This document shows, piece after piece, positions 22,000-32,880 of a DNA stretch of 47,944 nucleotides; within the stretch, counting starts at the first letter, position 1, and every line of letters starts with the position of its first letter. Below the pieces are notes generated by a model. That model was not told the DNA's origin, ran no database searches, and worked only from the letters and a program-made list of their open reading frames with translations. A program made the translations under genes and the position numbers. The DNA is from Collybiopsis luxurians FD-317 M1 (taxonomy: Eukaryota > Basidiomycota > Agaricomycetes > Agaricales > Omphalotaceae), in assembly GCA_000827265.1 (NCBI GenBank), contig KN834761.1:719797-767740 (forward strand), in the 5' to 3' direction.

Positions 22000-24898
22000 A
22001 TGTCAGGTATTGAAAGCCTGCACAGTTATGTTCTAAATAGGTTACTAATATGCAAGTAACAGGAAACATGTTTTCTAACGCACACCATTTCACCATTAAA
22101 AATAGCCAATTTACAGTCATCAGTAGGTTCTCATTCAAATGCATAATATTGGATACTATACAATATTAATGTTCAATAGCGCGTGATGAAGTCCGCGAGA
22201 TCCGTGATTGGCTTCAAGCACCAAACTGTTCAGCTAATCGTGCAGCAGCTGCAGACAAAAAAACCCAAGGAACTGGACAATGGATACTGAACCATCCTGA
22301 ATACCAGAAGTGGAAAGGACAACCCAGTATCCTTTGGATCCAAGGCAAAGGTAAAACCAGCTTTTTTCAGTACTTCATTGAGACTCATCCTCATGGTGGA
22401 AAACTATAGCTGGATCGGGGAAAACAGTCTTGAGGTAAGAAATGAAATCCATGAAAGAAACTGTGGAAAGACTTATTGTCTGAAAAGCACTATAATTTGG
22501 AAAGATCTCTCAGACATGGATACTGATGCCTTTTGGTATCACTATTTTGATATTCGAGATAACACAGGGAACAAGTCCACTTATCATGGATTTCTTCTAT
22601 CTCTTGTCTCACAAATGGGACTTGAAAATAAAGGCATTAATCCAGACCTGTACAAACTGTACAAAAAGTTCAAAGGACATGAACAACTGGCCATTATAGA
22701 ATTGGAGGAAATTCTTGAAGGCATTATTGTACAGAGAAATGGAGGATATCTTCTTGTTGATGCCATGGATGAATGCACAAAGGAAAGCTCAAAAGTGGTG
22801 GACTGGTTATACCAATTCTCACAAAAATTGTGGATTGTTGTAACTAGTAGGAATTTTGCAGATCCTAGAGTAGAGGGAAGTGTAGTTAAGATTTTACTGG
22901 ACATGGAGGGCCCACATACTGAAAATGATATGGAAAAATATATTCAGACTCAGATTCAAAGTGCTGAGCATAACTTCAATTTGAAAGAAGATTATTGGAA
23001 ATATGTGGCAAAGACTTTGAGGAAGGGTGCTAATGGACAGTGAGTGCTTGTCTTAGAGTAAGATAGTAAGGACTGTTACTCATATGATGCTTAGATTTCG
23101 TTGGGTTGAGTGTCAACTAAAGGAAATAGAACAATGTTTTGATGAGGAGGCAGTGGAAGTAGTCTTGAAGAATTTGCCAAAGGATTTGGAAGATATCTAC
23201 TCACAAGCTATTCAAAAAGCAAAAAAAAGCCAACATGCAGAAGATGTCCATCATCTGCTGCTCTGGCTCCTCTATGCATATAAGCCTTTGAATGAAAATC
23301 AAGTAGGGGAGATCCTGGCAATAAATGTTAAGCAGCAGACTTTGAAGAATACCAGAGGTATGAAGCTGAAGCTAAATGCAATTATGGATTCTAGCCTTGT
23401 TGTTGTGGGGAGTGACAAAGTGGTTCAGTTTGCACATGCTTCAGTTAAAGAATTTCTCATGGAGTACCATATGTTCACTCAAGCAAAGAATATGTTCAAT
23501 ATTAATAAACTGCTTGCTGATGATATGATAGCTCAAGCATGTATTATTTACATAATGCATGTGGCAGATGGAGAAGAGATGAAAGATAAACTTGAAAAAT
23601 TCCCTCTTTGGAACTATGTGTGCCAATACTGGCCAGTTCATGCAAGGTGCATTGAAGGGAAGAAACAAGGTGGTCCACTTGAAAGCCTGATGAAAGATCT
23701 TTTGATGGACTCTTACAATGGCTTTTTATTGTGGCGAGAGCAATATGAGAAGAACATGAGTTGGCAGAAAGAGTGGCAAATGGGCACAGCTCTATACTAT
23801 GCAGCAGAAAATGGATTAACAAAGAGAGTAGAAGATATAGTAAGGGAGAAAAGAAGGGGTCATTATGAAAACAATGGGTTGCAATCAGATGAACTATTAT
23901 ACATCAACTCAAAAGGTGGACTGTGGGGAAATGCATTACAAGCTGCTGTACAGCAAATCCATAAATTGATAGATAGGCTGCATGAAATTAGCAGTGAACA
24001 TTTAATTGCTCAAGGAAGTCAATATACAAATGCACATTATATACACTTAGATGATAGTAATAAAGCAGTTGTACAGTTACTGCTTGAAAATGGTGCAGAT
24101 GTGAATGCCCAGGGTGGTTCCTATGGGAATGCACTCCAGGCAGCTGCACACAGTGCCAATGAATCTGTTGTCAAGTTGCTGCTTGAAAATGGTGCAGATG
24201 TGAATGCCCAGGGTGGTATCTATGGGAATGCACTCCAGGCAGCTGTAAGGAGAGGGAATGAAATTGTTGTAAAGTTGCTGCTTGAAAATGGTTCAGATGT
24301 GAATGCCCAGGGTGGTATCTATGGGAATGCACTCTGGGCAGCTGCGAAGAGAGGCATAGAAGCCATTGTCAAGTTGCTGCTTGAAAATGGTGCAGATGTG
24401 AATGCCCAAAATGGTCAATATGGGAATGCACTCCAGGCAGCTGCGCAGAGGGGTAATAAAGCCATTGTCAAATTGCTACTTGAAAATGGTGCAGATGTGA
24501 ATGCCCAGGGTGGTGAATATGGGAGTGCACTCCAGGCAGCTGGAAATGAAACTGTTGTGAAGTTGCTGCTTGAAAATGGTGCAGAGGTGAATGCCGAGGG
24601 TGGTCAATATGGGAATGCACTCCAGGCAGCTGCACAGGAAGGAAATGAAGCTGTTGTCAAGTTGCTGCTTGAAAATGGTGCTGATGTGAATGCCCAAGGT
24701 GGTGAATATAGTATGGCACTGCAGGCAGCTGCATGGAAAGGCAATGAAGCTGTTGTCAAGTTGCTGCTTGAAAATGATGCAGATGGGAATGCACTCCAGG
24801 TGGCTGCACAGAGAGGCAATGAAGTTGTTGTCAAGTTGCTGGTTGAAAATGGTGCAGATGTGAATGCCCAGGGTGGTCAATGTGAGAATGCACTCTGA
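22000..24898 (+). CDS. NLR3: NACHT-ankyrin protein, six exons, ending at a premature TGA
   Basis: Paralogue of NLR2 with the same architecture. Exons are 22000-22006, 22063-22122, 22180-22350, 22410-22434, 22488-23039 and 23095-24898. The lengths 7, 60, 171, 25 and 552 bp equal those of NLR2, and all junctions are GT-AG. Product to the TGA is 872 aa. The N-terminal motif is MSGNMFSNAHHFTIKNSQ. Walker A GKAGSGKT spans exons 3 and 4. Walker B is LLVDAMDEC and a VVTSRN sensor follows. FRWVECQL, LPKDLEDIY and FAHASVKEFLM mark the post-NACHT part. Ankyrin repeats begin near 24,064. The stop at 24,896-24,898 lies within the array, where neighbouring units read TGG or CAG (ALWAA or ALQAA). The NTPase and about eight repeats could still be made. 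Either the gene is truncated, or the stop is a sequencing or assembly error in a hard repeat. Confidence 0.85.
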
Positions 24899-27800
24899 GC
24901 AGCTGTGCAGGAGGGCAATGAAGCTGTTGTTAAGTTGTTGCTTGAGAATGGTGCAGATGTGAATGCCCAGGGTGGTGGACATGGGAATGCACTCCAGGCA
25001 GCTGCACAGAGAGGTGATGAAGCTGTTGTCAAGTTGCTGCTTGAAAATGGTGCAGATGTGAATACCCAGGGTGGTGAATATGGAAATGCACTCCAGGCAG
25101 CTGCACAGGAAGGCAACAAAGCTGTTGTCAAGTTGTTACTTGAGAATGGTGCAGATGTGAATGCCCAGGGTGGTTTCTATGGGAATGCACTCCAGGCAGC
25201 TGCAAAAGAAGCCATTGTCAAGTTGCTGCTTGAAAATGGCGCAGATGTGAATGCTCAGGGTGGTTTCTATGGGAATGCACTCTAGGAAGCTGCACAGGAA
25301 GGCAAAGGAAGCTGTTGTCAACTTGCTGCTTGAAAATAGTGCAGATGTGAATGCCCAGGGTGGTGAATATGGGAATGCACTCCAGGCAGCTGCACAGGAA
25401 GGNNNNNNNNNNNNNNNNNNNNNNNNNNNNNNNNNNNNNNNNNNNNNNNNNNNNNNNNNNNNNNNNNNNNNNNNNNNNNNNNNNNNNNNNNNNNNNNNNN
25501 NNNNNNNNNNNNNNNNNNNNNNNNNNNNNNNNNNNNNNNNNNNNNNNNNNNNNAAATGGTGCAGATGTGAATGCCCAGGGTGGTCAATATGGGAATGCAC
25601 TCCAGGCAGCTGTGCAGACAGGCAATGAAGTTGTTGTCAAGTTGCTGTTTGAAAATGGTGCAAATGTGAATGCCCAGGGTGGTCAATGTAAGAATGCACT
25701 CTGGGCAGCTGTGCAGACTGGCAATACAGCTGTTGTCAAGTTGTTGCTTGAGAATGGTGCAGGTATGAATGCCCAGGGTGGTAAATATGGGAATGCACTC
25801 CAGGCAGCTGCACTGGATGGCAATGAAGCTATTGCCAAATTGTTGCTTGAGAATGGTGCAGATGTGAATGCCCAGGGTGGTGAATGTGGGAATGCACTCC
25901 AGGCAGCTGCACTGTATGGCAATGAAGCTCTTGTCAAGTTGTTGCTTGAAAATGGTGCAGATGTGAATGCCCAGGGTGGTGAATATGGGAATGCACTCCA
26001 GGCAGCTGCAGAGACAGGCAATGAAGCTGTTGTCAAGTTGTTGCTTGAGAATGGTGCAGTTGTGAATGCCCAGGGTGGTATCTATGGGAATGCACTCCAG
26101 GCAGCTGCAGGGGAAGCTGTTGTCAAGTTGCTGCTTGAAAATGGTGCAGATGTAAATGCTCAGGGTGGTGAATATGGGAATGCACTCCAGGCAGCTGCAC
26201 AGAACAGCGATGAAGCTGTTGTCAAGTTGCTGCTTGAAAATGGTGCAGATGTGAATGCCCAGGGTGCTGAATATGGGAATGCACTCCAGGCAGCTGCACA
26301 GGAAGGCAGTGAAGCTGTTGTTAAGTTACTGCTTGAATATGGTGCATATGTGAATGCCCAGGGTGGTTTCTATGGAAATGCACTCCAGGCAGCTGCGCAG
26401 AAGGGTAATGAAGCCATTGTCAAATTGCTACTTGAAAATGGTGCAGATGTGAATGCCCAGGGTGGTACATATGGGAATGCACTCCAGGCAGCTGTGCAGA
26501 GAGGTAATGAAGCCATTGTCAAGTTACTGCTTAAAAATGGTACAGATGTGAATGCCCAGGATGAGGAATATAGGAGTGCACTCCAGGCAGCTGTGCAGGA
26601 AGACAATGAAGCTGTTGTCAAGTTGCTGCTTGAAAATGGTGCAGATGTGAATGCCTGGAGTGGTTTCTATGGGGATGCACTCCGAATAGCTGTGCAAAGA
26701 GGTAATGAAGCTGTTGTCAAGTTGCTGCTTCAAAATGGCACAAATGTGAATGCCCAGGGTGGTGAATATGGGAATGCACTCCGGGCAGCTGTGCAGGAAG
26801 ACAATGAATCTGTTGTCAAGTTACTGCTTGAAAATGGTGCAGATGTGAATGCCCAGGGTGGTGGATATGGGAATGCACTCTGGGCAGCTGTACAGAGAGA
26901 CAATGAAACTGTTGTCAAGTTGCTGCTTGAAAATGGTGCAGATGTGAATGCCCAGGATGGTGGATATGGGAATGCACTCCAGGCAGCTTCAAAGGTAGCT
27001 GTTGTGAAGTTGCTGCTTAACAATGGTGTGGATGTGAATGCCCAGGGTGGTAAATATGGGAATGCACTCCAGGCAGCTGTGAAGAAAGGCAATGAAGCTG
27101 TTGTCAAGTTACTGCTTGAAAATGGTGCAGATGTGAATGCCCAGGGTGGTCAATATGGGAATGCACTCCAGGCAGCTGCACAGGAAGGCAATGAAGCTGT
27201 TGTCAAGTTGTTACTTGAGAATGGTGCAGATGTGAATGCCCAGGGTGGTGAATTTTGGAATGCACTCCAGGCAGCTGCAAAGGAAGCTGTTGTCAAGTTA
27301 CTGCTTGAAAATGGTGCAGATGTCAATGCCCAGGGTGGTTTTTATGGGAATGCACTCCAGGAAGCTGCACAGGAAGGCAATGAAGCTGTTGTCAAGTTGC
27401 TGCTTCAACATGGTGCAGATGTGAATGCCCAGGGTGGTTTTTATGGGAATGCACTTCAGGCAGCTGCAGAGGAAGTGGTTGTCAAGTTGCTACTTGAAAA
27501 TGGTGCAGATGTGAATGCCCAGGGTGGTGAATATGGGAATGCACTACTGGCAGCTGCACAGGAAGGCAATGAAGCTGTTGTCAAGTTGCTAATTGAAAAT
27601 GGTGCAGATGTGAATGCACAAGGTGGTTTCTATGGGAATGCACTCCAGGCAGCTGCACAGGATGGCAATGAAGCTATTGTCAAGTTTTTGCTTGAGAGTG
27701 GTGCAGATGTGAATGCCCAGGGTGGTTTCTTTGGAAATGCACTTCAGGCAGCCGCAGAGGAAGCTGTTGTCAAGTTGCTGCTTGAAAATGGTGCAGATGT

Positions 27801-28405
27801 GAATGCCCAGGGTGGTAAATATGGGAATGCACTCCTGGCAGCTGCACTGGATGGCAATGAAGCTATTGTCAAATTGTTGCTTGAGAATGGCGCAGATGTG
27901 AATGCCCAGGGTGGTGAATATGGGAATGCACTCCAGGCAGCTGTTCTCAACTTGCTGCTTGAACATAGTACAGATGGGAATGCACTCCAGGCAGCTGCAC
28001 AGGAAGGCAATGAAGGAGTTGTCAAGTTGCTGCTTGAAAATGGTGCAGATGTAAATGCCCAGGGTGGTTTCTATGGGAATGCACTCCAGGCTGCTGCACA
28101 GGAGGGCAATGAAGCTGCTGTCAAGTTGCTGCTTGAAAATGGTGCAGATGTGAATGCTCAGGGTGGTTTCTATGGGAATGCCCTCCAGGCAGCTGTGCAA
28201 AGAGGCAATGAAGCTGTTGTCAAATTCCTGCTTGAAAATGGTGCAGATATGAATGCCCAGGGTGGTCAATATGGGAATGCACTCCAGGCAGCTGTGCAGA
28301 CAGGCAATGAAGCTGTTGTCATGTTGCTGCTTGACAATCATGCAGGCATGAATGCCCAAGGTGGTGAATATGGGAGTGTGCTCCAAGCAGCTGTGCAGGA
28401 AGGTC
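24064..28405 (+). repeat. NLR3 ankyrin array, about 45 units
   Basis: About 4.3 kb of tandem 99 bp units, with several shortened units of about 90 bp or less (AAAKEAIVK, AAAGEAVVK, AASKVAVVK, AAAEEVVVK, QAAGNETVVK) and two very short ones (ADGNALQ, TDGNALQ). The consensus coding strand is strikingly uniform: AATGGTGCAGATGTGAATGC followed by CCAGGGTGGT. This is one of the longest ankyrin arrays I would expect in a fungal NLR. Confidence 0.9.
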
Positions 28406-28422
28406 TTATGTACTTGCACTAA
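24899..28422 (+). pseudogene. Continuation of the NLR3 ankyrin array beyond the stop
   Basis: Repeat coding continues in the NLR3 frame from 24,899 to a TAG at 25,283-25,285, where neighbours have CAG. A +1 slip follows near 25,304 (GGCAAAGGAAGC against the usual GGCAATGAAGC), and then a gap of 151 N. After the gap the array is open without a stop to TAA at 28,420-28,422, about 2.9 kb of ankyrin units. The final unit is broken off (AAVQEGLMYLH). If the three defects before the gap are errors, this is simply the rest of NLR3. If they are real, it is untranslated. Confidence 0.75.
25403..25553. other. Assembly gap (151 N) in the NLR3 ankyrin array
   Basis: A run of N between near-identical repeats. 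The frame differs by one step across the stated gap length, but the gap size is probably an estimate. Confidence 0.99.
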
Positions 28423-29753
28423 ATATATCAAGTAAAATGTAATATTTGGTGAATAGGTGTTACTATGTGTAAACAATGACTTAGTTGTTAAATTGATGAC
28501 TAGCATGGTGGTTGCTGTATTTGGTTGTATGTGCCAAGAATTTGAGCAGGAAAGTATTGCAAAGAGCATAAACTCTGTAACAACAAATTGATTTGAACAA
28601 TGGTTTTGGAGAGTATTGGGTCCATAGTTGGTTACTTAGAGAAGTAAAAATGTAATTCAATAAGTAACACAATCAATAACTATACCAGAGTAGAGAGAGT
28701 AGTATTATGAGTTAGCTATAGAGTACAAATTGTAAGTACAACAATATAGTACTGACACACCAGATGCTGTAAAGCTTTTGCAAAAAATCCCGAAAAATAT
28801 CAGGGACTATTTTGCAAAACCTAGTGATATTTCGGCCATCACTTCCTGAAGCTTGATGCCTCTGGCATTCTGGCAGGCTTTGACACCACTGTAAAGTGAC
28901 CAAAAATGGAATATTTTAATAATTTACTTTAAAAATACTCAAAAAATCATAAAAATTACCAAAAAAAATTCTAAAGAGCATAGTTCAAGCACAATGGGCA
29001 TTTTTGTGTTTGTCTTTTTTGATAATTAAATTTTGACAGCTGATACAGTATTATAAATATGATACATTCATATATTATAGTAAACCCAAGGGTGGAAGGC
29101 ATTCAAGTCATTCCATTTTGGGTATCAACCAAATTTCATAATTAGGAAATTCACATTATTAAGGTCTGACCCCAAAGCAAAAGTTTTAGAAATAAATATT
29201 TTGATCATATAAAAATTTCCTAATTTGGTTCAAAATTGAGCTCAGAAAATGCAAAATACTCAAGCAAATGAGAGTCTTCAAAGTTTGAAATGCCCATACA
29301 ACATGGCTAAAGCAAGCCTACTGGAGTGATAGATTGAGGAAATCTTGTGTATCATACTATTTAACCTTCAATAGGTTCCCCCAGCATTCAGCAGTAAGAA
29401 AATCACTCAAATGAGTGCACTATAGTAGTATACTGAACTGAATACACATATGCTATGGAATCTCTCAGTGACTGTAGAGATGTAAATTTCGACTTTTGTG
29501 ATACATGCTGACTGAGAAAGTTGCTCTAAATAATTCAAAGCATCTTTCCATAGATTTTTGAAGACATCAGTGTCTTCCTTATTTAGTAAATTGCCAAATA
29601 CAAACAAATTATTATTAAAAATTATCAAAATTCATAGATGCATTTTAAGCCATTGATCAATTGAAGTGTTGTTGTAGAAGTATTTATACAGTTTTAAAAG
29701 CCTTAGAAAACAATTCCCAGACCCTCAATATGCATAGATACTTCTTGATGTAC
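28423..29753. other. AT-rich intergenic DNA after NLR3
   Basis: No gene seen. The NLR3 3' flank does not contain the block shared by ANK1 and NLR2. A GC-richer patch at about 28,765-28,900 (TTTGCAAAAAATCCCGAAAA ... TGACACCACTGTAAAGTGACC) resembles a DNA transposon end, but I find no partner end in the window. Confidence 0.5.
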
Positions 29754-32100
29754 TAGGGAAAATTGGGAAAATTGATTTTAGGATGGACTTGGAGGATAGA
29801 ATTTTGAGAGTTATGACCTGGAAATTGCATGTTAACATCTCCTAATGTATCCACATAGTGGACAGGTATTATCTTATTCCATTTCCAAAACTGAGTTTTT
29901 CATGTTTTCAAACTGCCTATATCTTAAAAAGGGTTCTGGCAAAATGTAACTCTCATTAAAAGTTATCTCCGAATCATTAAACATGTTTGTGGCACTATTT
30001 CAGCTTCTGAGTTGAGAATACTGACATTTTATAAGTGCTAAGAATGAACCAAATGAGTGCTGTTGCCGAGACTGCTCTTTAATCAATTGTCTCAAGTTGT
30101 ATCATCTGCGCCAGAATACACAAGGCCAAAACCATAAAAGCTCATTGTGCCATGTACACTCTGTGGTTTAGTCAAGCAGATATATCAGTGTATTGTTCTA
30201 ATGCTATTGGTGCAATTGTGCTGAAAGCACATGAGAAGTACAAATGATAAAAAATGTAAATTAATACATAAATTTGAAAGCCTGTATTCAATCTACACCT
30301 CCATGTGAACTGTTGGTTTGTGACACTCCCTCTTTACCCATCCAATGAGAATAGTGCATACAACAGGTGGCTAGACAGGTTGTGTTTGACCTTTGGAACA
30401 TTTGGGGCAATCTCAGTTGAACCATTACTTCCATTTCTGCCCACTGTAGCACACACATAGAGAGTGCTATCTCTATCTACATATATGTAGGCACCAAGTT
30501 GTCATTATTCTCATGTTGCAGTCACTGTGTGCCAGCTGCTTTCTGAATTGGAGTGAGCGCCACCACGGGATTCTCATGGAATGACTGAATGAATGAAGAA
30601 AGAAACTTGAAGCATCAAAAAAAAGCTAATCAAACTCAAAGAGCAAAAAAGTTCAAAGGAGTTTTGTTGTGGTGATGTCCTGGCAAGGGCTCAGGGCTCC
30701 AAGCTGGACCTCAGCATTGTTCATGTATTGAGCCTGGGGCTCATATCCTGGCCCAGAATTTTGAGCAGCCCCCAGCTGGGTCTTCAACCAGGGCTTGCAC
30801 ACAGTGTTAGATTCCTTCAGCATATGCAGCAAATCATTCAAGCTGTGCTAATGCCACCTCAGCAGAAACACCCAATGTAAATTAATTACATTGTGAACTC
30901 ATATTTTCTCTGCTCTTTGTGCTGCTCATTTCTTTGAATGCACATCCAATGAACATTCATATGCAACCCCAACTGGAGCATATGGCATTCTTGTACTATT
31001 TTTCCAGCTCAAGCTGTGTGTGTTTCAGTTCTTTTACTTCATCATGATGGCTGAGTTTCCTGCCATTATATAAAACATACATTTGATGCTCTGGAGATGG
31101 CATTCTGATAATGATGGTGCAGGTATTTTACCCCATTTCCTTTGTCTTTGTACTAACAGTTTTGTTAGAGTCAGCATACTGATAAAAGAGCAAAATCGGA
31201 GTCAGAGCTACTATAATTGGGGGAAGAATACTGTTAGTCTCTTCTATCCTGAAATTTGGTACTGGACTGTTCATTCTAGGACTTTGAAATGCTTGTGGCC
31301 CCTTTGAGTAGCACTGCGCAATTTAGAAATGGGAGAATACATGAAATGAGTATGGTCTATTTATGTTACAAGTGCCAGTGTAGCTAACGAGGTCCAAAAA
31401 GTTATGAATAATTGACAGACAATATGATTTGTATATGTAGAGGGGATACAAAGGTTGTACCATAAATAAGCTAGATTCAGCTGTATCAGCCCAATTGACC
31501 AGTATTTAAGTATTCACTATACAGTGAGAACAAGCAAGAAATACCAGTATATACATAGAATATACATGCTGTTGAAATTGATTTGGCTCATCTAGGCTTG
31601 AAGGATTTCATGTGTGGTTTATTTGGATAAGGAATTCAAGGAATAGACAGCCGAGGTTGCCAAGAGGGGGAGTTGAGTGCCTAGCCTGGAGACAAAAAGG
31701 GGAATCATTGTTGAGGTCTACTATAGCATGAAAACAACAATATGCAGATACACACCTCTGGCATTGCAGTAAACTCATAGTAGATCACCTGAAAACAAGT
31801 TCTAATGAGAAGTACATTTTGCCGAGACTCAGCAAGTTAGCTGTCAAGTGCAGGAAAAAAAGTTACTTTTGTAAGGGTAAGTTAGCAGACCTTAAATTCG
31901 CCAAGTAACTTTGTCAACACCTGCCTTAACTGAGAATTGGGCATTTTGAAAACATAGAAATTCAATTTTGGAGATGGAACAAGATAATACCTGTCCACTA
32001 TGTGGATACATTAGGAGATGTTAACATGCAATTTCCAGGTCATAACCCTCAAAACTCTATCCTCCAAGTTCATCCTAAAATCAATTTTCCCAATTTTCTA
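29754..32100. mobile_element. 2.35 kb element with long terminal inverted repeats, non-coding
   Basis: The left arm from 29,754 (TAGGGAAAATTGGGAAAATT) to about 29,960 is the reverse complement of the right arm from about 31,800 to 32,100 (ending CAATTTTCCCAATTTTCTA). Similarity is high over the outer ~175 bp, including CCACTATGTGGATACATTAG and TTAACATGCAATTTCCAGG, and patchy further in. I see no target duplication and no long ORF. It is probably a non-autonomous DNA transposon. Between the arms the sequence is AT-rich and unremarkable. Confidence 0.75.
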
Positions 32101-32880
32101 GTTTGGTATGTATATTTACTCTGAAGGTTATTCACAAAAAAGGATGAGCATTTGTCTAAGATATTTGTAGAACTCCAAGAGTTGTCCCAAGTACTTTTAC
32201 TAGGTATCAGCATGCATCCCTGATGAATGTTGGCAAGAGAAATAATGGCGCCTTGAGGGTGACCATGCAAATTGATAGAAGGTCAATCTGATACATGCCA
32301 GTAGAAGGATCGGGACCTTATTTGAAGTGAGTCAACCATGTCACATATGCCAAGGGCTCTGTCAGCTAGTTTTAGGGAGCAGCAACAGGGAATCTGTAGC
32401 GGTCAACAATTGTCAGGGGCCAGAAAATGACCTTAATTTGAGCAGCTCTACATCCTGCATATTCAAATGTAACCATGAGTGCAGCAAAAGGGGCAGAACT
32501 TTACCTATAACAGCTGTGGACTCTGCTTCATCTATGTCCAGAACAAGTACTGTATTGTAGCAAGGAGTTGTAGTGTCTTTTGATAAAGGAACAGCCTTCA
32601 CAATTTCTTGTTCATATTGGGGGGTTCAGTTCATTCAATGTGCTTATGGTAAGCCCTGCAAAGAGTAATATTCAAGCTATTTGTCACATCAACCTATTCA
32701 CATATGCAAACTCTTGAATAACTGCTCTTATGTCTGCAAGAGTGTCAAAGGATTCCTTCTAGATGTCATCTGAGGGTGCTCTAATGAACCACCAGTGCAG
32801 GCCAACTACCACTATCGGCATTACTCACTGACCTGGCCAGTGGAAATGTTCCCAATTGACATCTCAGTTTCCACTCAATG
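32101..32880. other. Low-information DNA next to the RecQ relic
   Basis: Short open frames occur on the minus strand (32,601-32,413 and 32,270-32,070) but show nothing I recognise. They may be worn 3' parts of the neighbouring helicase gene. Confidence 0.35.

Noticed and set aside
24064..28405. CRISPR-like or satellite array
   Set aside because: Regular repeats, but the 99 bp units are coding ankyrin repeats in one frame; there are no spacers.
28765..28910. End of a DNA transposon (TGACACCACTGTAAAG)
   Set aside because: No matching opposite end or target duplication found in the window.
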